From Pelobates cultripes (lineage: Eukaryota > Chordata > Amphibia > Anura > Pelobatidae), in the NCBI GenBank assembly GCA_933207985.1, contig OW240915.1:278551953-278615952 (forward strand): a stretch of 64,000 nt of DNA, given 5' to 3'. The notes beneath the pieces are model-generated. The model was not told the DNA's origin. It ran no database searches and saw nothing but the letters and a program-made list of their open reading frames with translations. A program made the position numbers and the translations under genes. Below are positions 11,368 to 23,653 of this stretch, one piece after another. The first letter of the stretch is position 1. Every line of letters starts with the position of its first letter.

Positions 11368-12960
11368 TTTTGGCAATGCTGGATGTACCTGCATGCCAGA
11401 TGTCTTGAATTTAAGTTAACATTTAAAACAACCTTACAGTGAATAGTTTGAATGTTGTATAAACCTACTGCACTAAACTCTAGAAAATATGGAGATAAAG
11501 CCAACTTAAAATTCTAAAGTACATATATCCCAATTTAAAGAACATACATTAGTTTCACATTACTTTAGGTAACTATATAATATGGGGAGCACAATTCTTA
11601 AAGGAACACTGTACTAATTCACTAAGTGCCTACATCAAGAATGCCAAACAAACAAGGTTTAAGTGGGCCGCAAAAAAGTTTCCATAGAAAAGTACAGTAT
11701 AAATAAAATTATTTTAAAAAAATAATAAAATTAATGTTTTCTACTAAACATGCACAACAGCCTCCCAATACTTTCCTATGGGAAAGCATTGGATTGGCGG
11801 AGATCATCAAGTTCAAGATCAACAGTTTTTTTTTTTAGATGTGCAACAGCATACATTCACCATTTCAGTCCCATTACCAAACTTTTCTTAATATGTGAAG
11901 GTAGTTGGACTAAAAGATTGGTGATAAGCAAATGCATGTCTCCTTAAAATAAATTTGCTCTTGTTTACTTTGCAGCCCTACGTGCGTGAGGACGTCCAGT
12001 GTCAGGTAAATAAACCTACGTTTCTATTAAAACTGAATTTTATTTATTTTTGCAACCCATATAACCTTAAACCTTGTTTAATTGGCCTGTGTTAGCCTTT
12101 GAGTTTGACATGCTTGGCCTACAGTGTCTCCCCCATGCCTCCAAATCCTCTGGGTATGAGAGCCGGGACTGGACTTCCTAGCTCTCATACCCTAACATAT
12201 GGAGACGTCACACGCGTGTCGCACAGTCTTCCATAGCAAACCAAAGCATTCAATAATTCGATGGCAAAAACATAGATGCATCGAAGCGAGCACGCATGCA
12301 CCTACAGTCCCCAATGCTCCTCTATTAATAGCATCGGATTGTGCCTCTAGGATGACATCACAGAAGGAGGAGGTTGTGGCAGCGCTGGGGGGAGAGAAGC
12401 CACGCTGGAAGGAAAGAGAGCAATTAATTTATTTTCGTTTTAAATTACTTTTTATTTTATTTTTATTTTATTTTTGCAGGCCGGGGGTTACAGGTGGGAG
12501 CATTTTAACTAAGTAACAATACATTGCTCCCCCATAACTACTTTTTATTTATTTATTTTTTTATTATTATTTTTACTCAGGTCAGGTATGAAGCAATACA
12601 GAGGTACCAAATAGTTTTTACAGGTACAATGTGTAGCAGCTGACGTATAATATTATATAAAACAATAGCTGCATAATAGCAATAATAAGAACATAAAGGA
12701 CTCAATACTCTGCTATTTTACCACAGACCATAATGTGAGGACCCATCTTGTATACCAAGTGTGGGCTATCCCAGAAAGAGAAGTACAATTTAAACAGGAA
12801 ACTGGCACAAATAAGGAGTTAGCAGGGGGGGAAATTCACCCCAACACGTACTATATAACATGGAAGATGCAGGTAAATAAAACAAATCAAAAGCAATGCA
12901 CATTATAAGGTGAATCAAAATAAGAAGTTGTGATGGTTTCAGGCAGTAGGATACGCAGTC
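11368..12960. other. Mixed sequence with decayed MITE fragments
   Basis: Near 11600-11830 are phrases of MITE family A ('aaggaacactgtact', 'tttcctatgggaaagcattg'). At 12160-12193 'gggtatgagagc' pairs with 'gctctcataccc', a small hairpin. TTA/TTTA-rich microsatellite-like runs lie at 12440-12475 and 12540-12575. No gene is seen. Confidence 0.4.
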
Positions 12961-12964
12961 CTAG

Positions 12965-13265
12965 CTAAATGGAAGAGATGGAGTTGCGGCCCTGCCGTGG
13001 GAGAGACTCGGTAGGTACACCCGGTGCTTGGAGAAAAGCTGGTGCGTCCTGAGGCCGCCTAAGAGGAAACATCTTACCATCTCTCTCGTCCAACAAGCGA
13101 TGTAAACCCAGTCTGTATGGAAACTTAGCCTCCCGGAGAAGATTTGTAAAAGTGAGAAACGACTGCCTCAACTGCATAGTTGCTCTTGAGTGATCACTGT
13201 ATAAGGAAAGCTGTGAGTGAGCCCTCAAATGGTCAGTGAGCAAGATGGCCTCCTGGCCTCAGAAG
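12965..13265 (-). pseudogene. L1-like ORF1 C-terminal fragment
   Basis: The minus-strand translation carries LSLYSDHSRATMQLRQSF followed by TNLLREAKFPYRLGL and a short DGKMFPLRRPQDA segment. This order (LYxDxS..T...R, then LREAxIxYRxG, then a 'DP.DA..FL' tail) is that of the RNA-binding C-terminal half of L1-type ORF1 proteins. Only about 95 codons are left and no ORF2 is adjacent, so it is a dead fragment. An old, short and diverged match makes the family call moderate. Confidence 0.5.
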
Positions 13266-14960
13266 CAAAAAAAACCATAGAGACTAACTGCCGGTTTTCA
13301 AACACGGTCTGACCCAAACGTGTGTGAAATGGCTGGAGGAACCAGTCATACACTAATGTCAATACATTTTTTTCTCTTTTTTTTTACATATAGCTTATTA
13401 AATCAAATTTTATTTATCTTAAAATTATTTTATTAAACAATTATTAAATAAAAAAAAAATGCTTTTGAAGCATCAGTTGTCCTTTAAGGCATCACCTATC
13501 ATATACTTTAATGCCAGCTTACTGGAAATTTCCCAGTCCATTTCCTATTAAATAACAATACTCATAAAGATATGCAGACTAAGGAGGAACCGATACACTC
13601 GGCTAATGATAGCCTTATTCAGCAACTGACTACCTTTTCTCTCCTTGCTTACCTCATCTTTTTCCCCCCAAGCACAATAGGCATTTTGCATCAATGTTTA
13701 ATGACCATTGATCAATATATTATGTTGCATATTCAGTAAGCTTTAAAAGGAAAAAAATAAATTATATATATTTAATAATATTAATAATAATATAATAATA
13801 ATAATAATAATAATAATTAGCCCCCTCATGGTTAGCAAAGGCACACAACACAGCTTGGCACCCACCATAATGCCTTAGTTAGCAATGGAGTCTTGAACAG
13901 AAATAAGAAAACCTTGAGATTTCCTCTTTTTAATATATATCACTCTGACAATAAACACCATTAATTTTGTGGTTAAAATGCTTTACTAGTCATAGCAAAC
14001 ATGTATATTTTGTTTGGGGTTTCCCAGAGGTGTATGGGATGTTTTTTCCAAGGGCACAACCAAATGTCAAGTTTGACTCATCTATTTCATTATTCAAGTG
14101 AACGTGTCATATAAAATGTAACTATAGCTAAATCCTCCCCAAATACAATTAATATGTCCATGATCATAGAGATCATTTAAGCATCCTTATACATGGATAA
14201 TAACCTTGTAGATTCTCATTAATGTACATTTTTTTTAAATCAAAATTTATAGATACATAAATTAACCATTCAAAAGGTTAAAAACCACGTTCTTGATGAC
14301 AATGTATCCTAGGAAAAACCATAACCGCCAAACTTTGGGTGCAGTTACTCGGGTTTTTGCTTGTTTTTAATTTGAAAAAAAAACAGGTCTCCCAAAGTCC
14401 CAGATACACCTCTTTATTTTACGATCAATTGTGATATAAACCTGACAGCGAATAGATTTCTCACAACTCAATTAAAATATAAAAGTCCTAGACTCAAATA
14501 ATCTTTGCACATTCACCTTTTAACATGAACATTGTCAGGATTATGCTCTAAAATCCAAAATCTTTGGAATTCAAAGTGAATTTCTGATCTTAGTCCAAAA
14601 CCATAATGTGACTTACACATTGAAATTCACTTTGATTTCATAAAGGTTAGTAAATAAGTGTGATTGGTGAACATAAACCTCGACAACAAACATCTTGTAA
14701 ACATCAGTTTAGTTTAGAAACAGGATATTGAGAAAACTGAAGAAATTTGTATAGCCTTATTAAACTTGTTTTGTATCCTTATGACAGAGGACAACTTAAA
14801 AAAAAAAAAAAAATCTAAATGAAGAGACTACGCATGTTGGTCTAAGTATGTGTGGAGGAAAGAACAGACATTTTTATTAATTAACCTTTCTCATGGTGGA
14901 AACAGGATTATGTAAAAGACTCAGACGGCATTTAATAATGTCAAGAGAGTATATATACAA
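13266..14960. other. AT-rich unique sequence with a TAA microsatellite
   Basis: A (TAA)n-type run lies at about 13775-13817. Otherwise no gene, RNA or dispersed repeat was recognised. Confidence 0.4.
13775..13817. repeat. (TAA)n microsatellite
   Basis: An imperfect then regular 3-bp repeat of taa/ata units. Confidence 0.85.
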
Positions 14961-14999
14961 ATTGATGGAACACTCCAGGTACCATAACCACCTTATGTT

Positions 15000-15392
15000 G
15001 CTTGAATTGGGCAAGTAGATTAATACCTGTTCCTAACAATTTCCGCTGCGGAATGCCCGGACGAATCTATTGTGGCCTACTGGGAGCGGAGCTGGGGAGA
15101 GGCGGCTGATCTAGCTCTACAACTCGCAGCGAGGTCCTGCAGTATTCCAAACCTCCCTCCCCCACTTCGGACCAGTGGGGGAAATCCTGGTCCCCACTGG
15201 GCAAGCCTGTCGCCACAGCACATGCTTTCAGTGGCAAGCATCAAACCAAGCCAGAAGGGCTGAAAGAAACTCGCCAGCCATGCGGCCCATCTAAGATGGC
15301 CGCCGCATTAACATCCCAGAGCAGCCAAACAATCCTGAATTGGAGAGAATCATTTGAAGCCATGTTCGAGGCAATCTGCCAGGCCTTCTGGG
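15000..15392 (+). repeat. GC-rich repeat segment, left part (split by hAT insertion)
   Basis: This GC-rich block with 'aagatggccgccgc' continues, after removing the element at 15393-18534 and one target copy, into 18543-19000. The text resembles 5' segments of frog L1-type elements, but no ORF1 or ORF2 motif is readable, so the family is uncertain. Its right edge at 15385-15392 (CTTCTGGG) is the target duplicated by the hAT-like insertion. Confidence 0.4.
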
Positions 15393-15829
15393 CAGGGCCG
15401 GATTAACATAGGGGCTGATGGAGCTGCAGCTCCAGGCCCAGGCCCAGGCCCATGGAATAGGCCCATTTAAAAAAAAAAATTTAATTAAAAAAAAAAAAAA
15501 AAATTAACACACACTACTCTTAGGTTTGCCACCTGACTGCTATTTTACTTGCACAGCCGGTATGTGAGGCTGCCTGGCCGTGACGGTATTGCAGTAATAC
15601 CGGCAATACAAATGCAGGTAGTTTTCTCAGAATAAATGGAGATTACCCTGCAATACCAGCACCGGCCAGTAGGGGTCACTGTGTGTGGAGAGAGGCAGGG
15701 ATAGGAAGTTACAGAATATCCCTGCCTCTCTCTACTACTCACTGATCCGTGGGGGAGCAGCAACACAGCACAGAGTCCAGACAGCAGCTCTACAGCTCAG
15801 GTAAGTGAGGGATGGGGGAAAGGCAGCAG

Positions 15830-17118
15830 GTACACATGGGGACACTGAGACACTAGGGGACACTGAGACACTAGGGGACACTGAGACACTAGGGGACATA
15901 TGGGGACACTGAGACACTAGGGGACACAGACACTAGGGGACACAGACACTAGGGGACACAGACACTAGGGGACACAGACACTAGGACACAGACACTGGGA
16001 GACCTGGGAACACTGACACTTGGGGACACTGGAAAACATGGGGACACTGAGACACTAGGGGACACTGAGACACTAGGGGACACATGGGGACCCTTAGACA
16101 CTAGGGGACACAGACACTAGGGGACACATGATGACACATACACTAGGGGACACTGAGACACTAGGACACAGACACTAGGGGAACACAGACACTTGACACT
16201 GGACATGGGGACACTGAGACACTAGGGGACACTGAGACACTAGGGGACACTGAGACACTAGGGGACACAGACACTGGGGACACTGAGACACTTGGGGACA
16301 CTGGAAAACATGGGGACACTGGGACACATGGGGATGCTAGGGAGACACTGAGACATTGGGACACGGAGACACTATGTTCCCATGTCCCCCAGCCAGTGTC
16401 CCTAGTGTCTCAGTGTCCCCAAGTCTCCCAGTGTCTGTGTCCCATGTCTCTCAGTGTGCCTAGTGTCCCCATGTGTCCCAGTGTCCCTATATGTCCCAGT
16501 ATCCCCATGTCTATGTCCACAACTGTCCCCATGTGTCCCCAAATGTCTGTCTCCCAGCCAGTGTCCCTTAGTCTCCCAGTATCCCTTAGTCTCTCAGTGC
16601 CTGTGTCCCTAGTGTCCCCAAATGTTTGTGTCCCCATGTCTCCCAGTGTCTGTGTCCCTAGTGTCTTAGTGTCGCCATGTCTCCCAGTGTCTGTGTTCCT
16701 AGTGTCTCAGTGTGCCTGGTGTCCCCATGTCTCCCAGTGTCACTATATGTCCCAGTGTCCCCATGTCTATGTCCACAACTGTCCCCATGTCTCCCAGTGT
16801 CCCCTAGTCTCTGTGTCCCCTAGTTTCCCAGTGTCTGTGTTCCCATGTCTGTGTCCCTAGTGTCTTAGTGTCCCCAAATGTTTCAGTGTCCCCATGTCTC
16901 CCAGTGTCTGTGTCCCTAATGTCTCAGTGTCCCCATTTCTCCCAGTTTCCCTAAATGTCTATGTGTCCCCATGTCTCTGTGTCCCCGGGTCTCTCAGTGT
17001 CCCCATGTTTCTCAGTGTGCCCAGTATCCTAGTGACATGGGGACACACTGAGACATTGGGACAATGAGACACTGGGAGACTTGCGAGACAGACACTGGGA
17101 GACAGGGAGACACTGGGA
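15830..17118. repeat. Strand-switching minisatellite (16-18-bp units)
   Basis: From about 15830 to 16375 the units read 'gacactgagacactagggga' on the plus strand, with 16-bp variants lacking 'gag'. From about 16380 to 17030 the same units run in reverse complement ('gtccctagtgtctcagtg'). From about 17032 to 17118 the first orientation resumes. Eighteen bases equal six codons, which explains long shadow frames of Ser-Val-Ser-Pro-type repeats in several frames; these are not genes. Confidence 0.9.
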
Positions 17119-17309
17119 GCAATCCATCTATACAGCAGAATCAAACTGTGAGTAGTTTGTTGGTGATTTTACAGAATTTTCTCTGCTGTCACTCCTTGTG
17201 ATTTACATCATGTGATGTCACGCATAACTAATTAATTATACAAATGATTAAGGCTGGTATTTTTTTCCAAGAAAAGTGGCAACCTTAACTACTCTTCACA
17301 TATTCTTGC

Positions 17310-17831
17310 TTAAAGGAGCACTATAGGGTCAGTAACAAAATCATGTATTTCTGACCCTATTATGTTAAAACCACCACCCTGGCCCCTTCTTGCCTCCTTA
17401 AATATAGTAAAATATTACTTGTATTCAAGTCTGCAGTTGCTGGCTCAGAAGTGGTGGTCTGAGCAAATAACAATACTTCCCCATAGGATTGGCTGAGACT
17501 GTCAACTAGGCAGATCAGGGGCAGAGCCAGCACAAGTCCAACATAGCCCTGGCCAATCAGCATCTCCTCATAAAGATAAATTGAATCAATGCATCTCTAT
17601 GAGGAAAGTTCAGTGTCTGCATGCAGAGGGTGGAGACACTGAATGGCAGTGCTGCAGACTAGGCAGTACTGCCCCATGAAGCACCTCTAGCAGCCATCTA
17701 AGGAGCGGCCAGTGGAGCTATTTTCTCTGAAAAGACAGTGTTTACTGCAAAAAGCCTGAATGGAATGCTTCTACTTACCAGAACAAATACAATAAGCTGT
17801 AGTTGTTCTGGTGACTATAGTGTCCCTTTAA
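17310..17831. repeat. TTAA-flanked MITE, family A (complete)
   Basis: The left end is TTAA-AGGAGCACTATAG and the right end CTATAGTGTCCCT-TTAA. The interior has the family's 'aaaagacagtgtttactgc', 'ctctatgagga' and 'ccccataggattggctgaga' blocks. It is nested in the hAT-like element and therefore inserted later, or was carried with it. Confidence 0.8.
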
Positions 17832-18542
17832 GTTTGGAAGCTTAAGAGGGATGTATGGGAACAAAACTTGTGTGGCTGGCTGACATTAAAGTTAGTTTAG
17901 GTAATGCAGACATTGGTCTCTGTGGCATGTCCCCTTTCTTCTACACTCACTACATACACATTTTCTCTCTCTCAGACTATATACCAGGAACTTCTGCCTG
18001 CTAGTAAGAAGGTAAGGAGACAAGTGGACCAGCGAGTGCTAGGGGAAAGTCCTTGGAAAGCATGGAGTGAGCACATTATTAGACGCATTTATGTCAAGCT
18101 CAATGTGCTGCCTGCATAGTATGCTCTTAGTTGGACAGCCTGCAGGATTGGCAGGTAGCCTGACATGCATTCATGCCAGGCTGACCTTCCAATTCTTTGG
18201 ACAAACATGCCCCTTTTTTTGGCAGGTCTTGTCACGTGATTCGCGCCAGTGGCACACCCTTTTACCCCACCCATTGACTTCCTGCTTCACTGGACACTGC
18301 TGTTAGGGGTTATGGATTTACTTGAAAGATGAAAGCATAAATTGGAGAGAAGTTAGCATAGAGTATGTGTTTTATTATAGCTGCATTCTATGAGTTTCCC
18401 TCCAGCACCATCTCCATCAGATACATGACGCTTGGGAGGTATGACTGTTTTAGTGTTTTTGTTCAATAAGATTCCGTAATTAGGCCCATCATTATTGTCA
18501 GCACCAGGCCCACTGTGCTCTTAATCCGGCCCTGCTTCTGGG

Positions 18543-19000
18543 ACCGTCTCGCAGAGCGAAACCCCACACTTACCCAACCTGAGCCGAAGACAGCCTGTAA
18601 AGCAGCTATTGCTGTCCCGGCGAAGTTTGCACATCGACTTCTCAGCGCACGACAAGCGGTACAGAACAGAAAGGAGTCCAATCCCACAGAAAACCAGCCA
18701 CATAGCTGCAATACAACGCTCCAGCGGTGGCCAAGCCCACAAGCACCATAGGTACACTCGGAGGACTCCCACTCAGCGAGTCACATGTCATTCAACGAGA
18801 CAAGCCTGGAATCCCGCTCTTTAAGTCGGAAGCTGACGGTCCCACAGAGCCATGCAACAAGAGAGCATCTGCGTCTGGGGTTGGTGGAGTACCCCTATGA
18901 GATGGAGACACAAGCGCACAAACCCCCCATAAGGACACACACATTACCAGCCTCCCTGCGGGGGATATACAACTGACTTCCCAGCTGCCTCACAAATCGA
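18543..19000 (+). repeat. GC-rich repeat segment, right part
   Basis: This continues the block interrupted at 15393. It is GC-rich, with short overlapping frames in several phases and no readable domain. The GC content falls abruptly after about 18990. See 15000-15392 for the left part. Confidence 0.4.
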
Positions 19001-20137
19001 GTGGTGGACTACTGTATTTTATATTCTGTACAATCCTTGTTTACTAGTGATGAAGCCAGTTATTTTATTCTTACCTAGCATAGTATGTTTAAATTAATAG
19101 CTTGGATCAGATCCACTGTATTAACCACATAAAAATGTACAGCAGCATAGCAGCAGAGTGTCACGCTCAGTAAAGCTAAGCAACATTAAGTCTGTAGGCA
19201 CTGAGTATTGTGTTGTACATACCGTAGTTTCTTGTACTTTAAAAATAGTGCAGTACTATTGACATGTACAGTATACTATCTAATGACAATCTGAAATGTT
19301 ATCTCTGATAACATTTCTTGTTTATTTGTGATGCTACCTCGAGATGCTAAAACCAAGCTGTCTTCCCCTAATGCTAAGCTTTTTTTCTTTTGCACCTAGT
19401 GAGAGATACCTTCACTCTTTTGAATCGCACCCCAGTGGACTAACTCACACGTTATCGCAATGACTACCTTGTAGGCGACCTGCTTAAGATACGTGATTTG
19501 CTTAGACACCCTTATGTCTAACTTACCCATGACATACCTTAATACTTCTTGTTCACTGCTATGACATGTAGACATTAGGTTTAATCTTGCTTATTTACAT
19601 TAACAAAAAATGTGCAATTTTTTTTCAATACCACACTACTGTTATAATATGTCTAAAGATCAATTTGCACCAGATGTTGTGGCAGTGTAAACCGTGCACG
19701 AATAAAATAAAGAATTTTTTTTTTTTTTTTTTTTTAAAGGGTACTATACGCACCATAACCATTTCAGCTTGCTGTCTGTTCAGCGTTCCAGCATAAAACA
19801 TTGCCAGCTACTAGATAGACAGCTCCCTAAAATGTGTGTCAATTCACTTTTTATGAGAGCAGCAATACAGAAAGTGCAAGGATGCCCAGTCATGATTGAC
19901 TTAAAATTGAACAAAATAAATAAAAGAAAGAGTACAGACTCATAAATAAGAGCAAATAAGATGCTCATGGTCTTACTGAAAACAGAGGATGGGATTGGCT
20001 AGAACGTTTCAGTCACTATTAGGTCCATTTCACAAACTGTAGATTTGCAACGAACCAAAATAATTAAAATCACTTGTGTCTTTTTAAAGCGGCACTGTGA
20101 TAGTCGCATCTGTTTGTTTTTTTTAATTATTATTATT
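19001..20137. other. AT-rich sequence, no gene identified
   Basis: A T-run lies at 19715-19736 after 'aataaaataaag', and a MITE-like start ('gggtactatacgcaccataa') follows at 19738. Nothing else is supported. Confidence 0.35.
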
Positions 20138-20208
20138 TTAACCCCTTAAGGACACATGACATGTCATGATTCCCTTTTATTCCAGAAGTTTGGTCCTTAA
20201 GGGGTTAA
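20138..20208. repeat. TTAA-flanked MITE, family C (about 70 bp)
   Basis: TTAA-CCCCTTAAGGAC at the left and GTCCTTAAGGGG-TTAA at the right. This is a very short, almost fully palindromic element with a 'tgacatgtcatgattccc' core. Copies also lie at 23574, 26488, 36126, 38026 (interrupted), 55663 and 61075. Confidence 0.8.
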
Positions 20209-21250
20209 ACCCCCTCTCCACTACATTTTATTGTCCCCCTAGTTCACTAATTTTTACCTCTATTTCTTCTCATTTAACACTTGGGGATTGGACAGAAATT
20301 CATCAGAAAGATGAACGAACAAATATAAATTACAAAGAACGAACAAAGACCAATTTGCAATTCGCTCTTTGTTCATTCGTTTAGTTTACTACAAGGAAGG
20401 AGTAACCGGCTCGCAGCTCCCTCCTTGTAATATGTAAAAATAGAAACGGCGGAGAGCATTTCCTAAATCTCCCTATGCCCCCCTCACTATATGAGGGTCA
20501 ATATGACCACACATAGGTTCCCCATGGTGAGGCACCTTTTTAAATAATTAACAAGGGAAGCGGCGAATGTGGCTGAAAAGTGATAAGTGAAGGGGTACAT
20601 TAGCGGCTGGTGGGGGCCCTAAGTGATAAGTAGGGGTACCTATAGGCCTGCACCCATTAGCGGCTGGTGGGAGCCCTAAGTGATAAGGGGGGCCTATTGT
20701 GTCCCCCAAAGGCCACCTCCCATTAGAGGCGGGTGGGGGCTTAAAGTAAAAATAACCCCTGCCCCCAAAGTAACTAGGGGTCACAAAGCCCCAATTCACC
20801 CCCCAGTGATTAGGGGGTCCCCAAGCCTCCAGTAAATAAATATCCTACCTACCGCCCTAACCCTAATAATTGTGAGAGGGAGCAATAAACTAAATACTTG
20901 GGGGGGAAAAAATAATGCTTACCATTAGATGTCTTTTTTTTGTAACATATTTTTTCAGCCCCAAAAAAGGCCAAACAAAAATCCATAAAACCCATCGACC
21001 TAATAAAATTAAAAAAAGACCAAATTGCAAAAAGTAAACACTCCGAAAAAAAAAAATCCAGATGATAAATAATTCAACACCACCAGGCGCGGGCTCCGCC
21101 CCCACACTAAGCTTTGCACGGCTGGGAAAGTCTTTTAAAGCCTTCCCACACCGTGCAATTTGACTCCAAGCACTCTGGTTGGTGGGCCTAAGTCAGCCTA
21201 TCAGAGTGCTCTGACAGGTAAACCTGGAGCCTTGCAGGTAATTATTTATT
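20209..21250. repeat. Unclassified GC-richer repeat with internal short tandem units
   Basis: Three imperfect copies of a unit containing 'attagcggctggtggg' lie at about 20600-20740. Upstream is an inverted motif of 'gaacgaacaaag' and 'ctttgttcattcg' (20310-20380). The block ends in GC-rich text with 'ggcgcgggctccgcccc'. I read this as a degraded transposon of unknown class. Confidence 0.4.
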
Positions 21251-21860
21251 TTCAACAAAGAACTGTTAAACATGCTCACAAGTCAGGCTTGCAGCTAAAC
21301 ATGTGCTACAGCAGAATGTAATGGCTGATCTCTATTTGCATTTTAAAAAAAAAATCAATTAAAAAAAAAAAAAAAAAATCAATGAAACAATTTATCATCG
21401 CAGCAAGAGATGCACTTAGTTTTACAGCAGAATAAAATGACTCAATGCTGCATGCTTCCACTGGAAAATAACCGGATGCACTTGGTTATCTTACAGGATC
21501 TGGGCAGCGCCAGGATCTTATTTGATTAACAAGTACATAACTTATTTTTTTCCTTTTTCAGTTACCTTGTTTATTTAACATTCCAGCCCAGCCTCGGCTG
21601 AAAGCAGCACAATGTAAAACCACACCTGTATGGAACAATTGAAGCATAGTCTGTATGGCTAGAAGATGATGTAAGAGTACAGCATTAAAAAAAATAAACT
21701 GTCATAACAATAGCATGAGATCTATCTGAAAGATTCCTCCAGTTAATCAAATATCTCTCAATTAAATTTAGGGTAGCTTCACAGATAAAACACTTAAAAA
21801 ACAAAGAACCGCCACTTCTCTGTAAATAACAGTTACATAGTTACATATCTTTCTTTAGAA
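21251..21860. other. AT-rich sequence, no gene identified
   Basis: A-runs lie at 21345-21378. No domain or repeat was recognised. Confidence 0.35.
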
Positions 21861-21867
21861 CAGGTGC

Positions 21868-22200
21868 CTAAAGTTGGACAGCATATTCAATACGTGGTCT
21901 TACTAGTGATTTATAAAGAGGCAAAATTGTATTCTCGTCCCGAGAATGAAGGCCTTTTTTCATGCATGACAATACCTTACTGGCCTTGGCCACTGCTGAT
22001 TGACATTGCACATTGTTGCATAGTTTGTTGTCTATAACAATTCCCAAGTCCTTTTCGTTTGTTGTTATCCCTAGTTCGCTTCCATTAAGGGTATACGCTG
22101 CTTGTGTATTCTTTACGCCGAAGTGCATAACTTTGCATTTCTCTACATTAAATTTCATCTGCCATTTGTGTGCCCAGTCTATCTAAATCCCTCTGCAGCA
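21868..22200 (-). pseudogene. CR1-like LINE reverse transcriptase fragment
   Basis: The minus-strand frame of 96 codons starts MKFNVEKCKVMHFG, continues with a DLGIVIDNKL segment and ends YKSLVRPRIEYAVQL. These are the conserved phrases after the catalytic core of CR1/L2/jockey-type reverse transcriptases (thumb region: 'MxFNxxKCxVMHxG', 'DLGVxxxxxL', 'YKxLVRPxLEYA'). Upstream, WAHKWQ is in frame, and a stop then interrupts the match, so a frameshift lies near 22180. The downstream part of the LINE is absent. Confidence 0.75.
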
Positions 22201-22309
22201 AAGTAATGGCTGATATCTATTTGCATTAAAATCGTGGAATAAAATGTTGAAAATAATCTTTAACTTGTCTTAACCTTTTTTCCTCAGGTGATCTGCCATT
22301 GTTTTAATG

Positions 22310-22960
22310 AGTATTAACCCTTTCCGGTCCGATGTCGGAATATATGCGACAAAATACTTAACCTCTTGCGGTCCGTCGGATTTTCAAAACCAAGTGCCGC
22401 GAATGTGCGCGACGAGAACAGGCTGAGAGGTCCTGGCGGTGGAACACATGCACATGTTGCATTGTGTTCCACCAGTAGATCGCGGAGCGCTGTGTGCAGT
22501 TTGAATAGCCGCTTACCAGCGAAACGCGTCTGGACTGATTCCCGATACCTCCAAGCATTCAGTTCTCTCAGACTAATCCGGACCTCTCTCCTGTTATGTG
22601 CTCAATATATGCTGCTATAGTGAAGTCTGGTGGTTCGGGATATCGGAATTTTATACTAGCTTAAGACTTGCTCGTCTCGTATCAGGATCGGATCTTTATA
22701 CGTCCGGTCATACCTACTCGGTTTGCTACTATTGATTTTTAACCGTTACATTAGCAGTCCAGGTATAATCTTGAACAGTGGGGCAGTTCGATTAGTCCTC
22801 TTCTCTCTTTATAAAAGGTGCCCTCGCAGGCACCGAATTTTGTTACGTAATAATTAAGATTTAAGGAGCCTATTTTTCTGCAGCTATCTGTTGATGTTAG
22901 ACTCGTAGCTCAGTACCTCTCGCTCATAGGGGTGCACAAAAAAAATGATGCTGTAAACAC
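22310..22960. repeat. GC-variable block with 'gcgaaacgcgtc' motif, unclassified
   Basis: It starts with two TTAA-type phrases ('ttaaccctttccggtcc' and 'cttaacctcttgcggtcc') resembling MITE termini, followed by a block with 'ccagcgaaacgcgtc'. The CpG density is higher than the flanks. It is likely a transposon piece; the class is not determined. Confidence 0.3.
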
Positions 22961-23573
22961 AGAATTTTTGTTTTATTAGACATTTGGATGGTGTTCTAAA
23001 CTAGATCTGAGGTTTATATTTTTACTTACCTAGATTTTGCAACAAACTTTACAAATAACGGTTTAGTCCACATCCTATTTTTGCAGTTCTCAACAGCATT
23101 TAATTCAGCGACTGCTGTAAACCATTCTGTCTCTTTAATTTTCCGTCTATACAGTCTTCCTCTGAGCTTTGGGCTGACATTTCAAATACAGTGTTGCAAC
23201 TGCACATTAATAACATTTACAACAGTTTTGAATGATCTGTATGATTATTAGTTATGCAGTGCCTTTGTCTACAGTGAGTGCTCCTTTTATGGATACAGAG
23301 ACTTTCTACTTGTACTGACCTACTATATATTTTATCTACACACTTTTACCTTATCCCATTTTCACAAACGTTAGGTTTATTTAGCTTCTTTTCATTTTTA
23401 TCTCAACTTCTATTGAAAGTTATGGTTTAGGATTTAACCATTTCTCATACCAATAGGACAGTTTGCCTCTCTTTGTACTAGAACACCAAGGGTTACCTCC
23501 CATTCTGTCTAGAATTTTTTTCTAGGTAACTTGCATCCAACTTTCTTCTGGTCCAGTTGCAATATGATCACCA
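22961..23573. other. AT-rich sequence, no gene identified
   Basis: Nothing recognisable was found. Confidence 0.35.
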
Positions 23574-23653
23574 TTAACCCATTAAGGACACATGACATGT
23601 GTGACATGTCAGGATTCCCTTTTATTCCAGAAGTTTGGTCCTTAAGGGGTTAA
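23574..23653. repeat. TTAA-flanked MITE, family C
   Basis: TTAA-CCCATTAAGGAC at the left and GTCCTTAAGGGG-TTAA at the right, with the family core 'gacatgtcaggattccc'. Confidence 0.8.

Larger units (their letters stand above)
15393..18534. mobile_element. Non-autonomous hAT-like element, 3.14 kb, 8-bp target duplication
   Basis: The left end reads CAGGGCCGGATTAA and the right end TTAATCCGGCCCTG, perfect inverted termini of the CAGGG type common in hAT elements. CTTCTGGG flanks both ends (15385-15392 and 18535-18542), giving the 8-bp duplication expected of that superfamily. The interior has no transposase frame. It holds a large strand-switching minisatellite (about 15830-17118) and a complete TTAA MITE (17310-17831), so much of the length is acquired. 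A poly-A/T stretch follows the left end at 15470-15502. Confidence 0.8.

Noticed and set aside
16161..16860. Long Ser/Val/Pro-rich frames
   Set aside because: They are translations of the 18-bp minisatellite units in several frames and both strands, not a protein.
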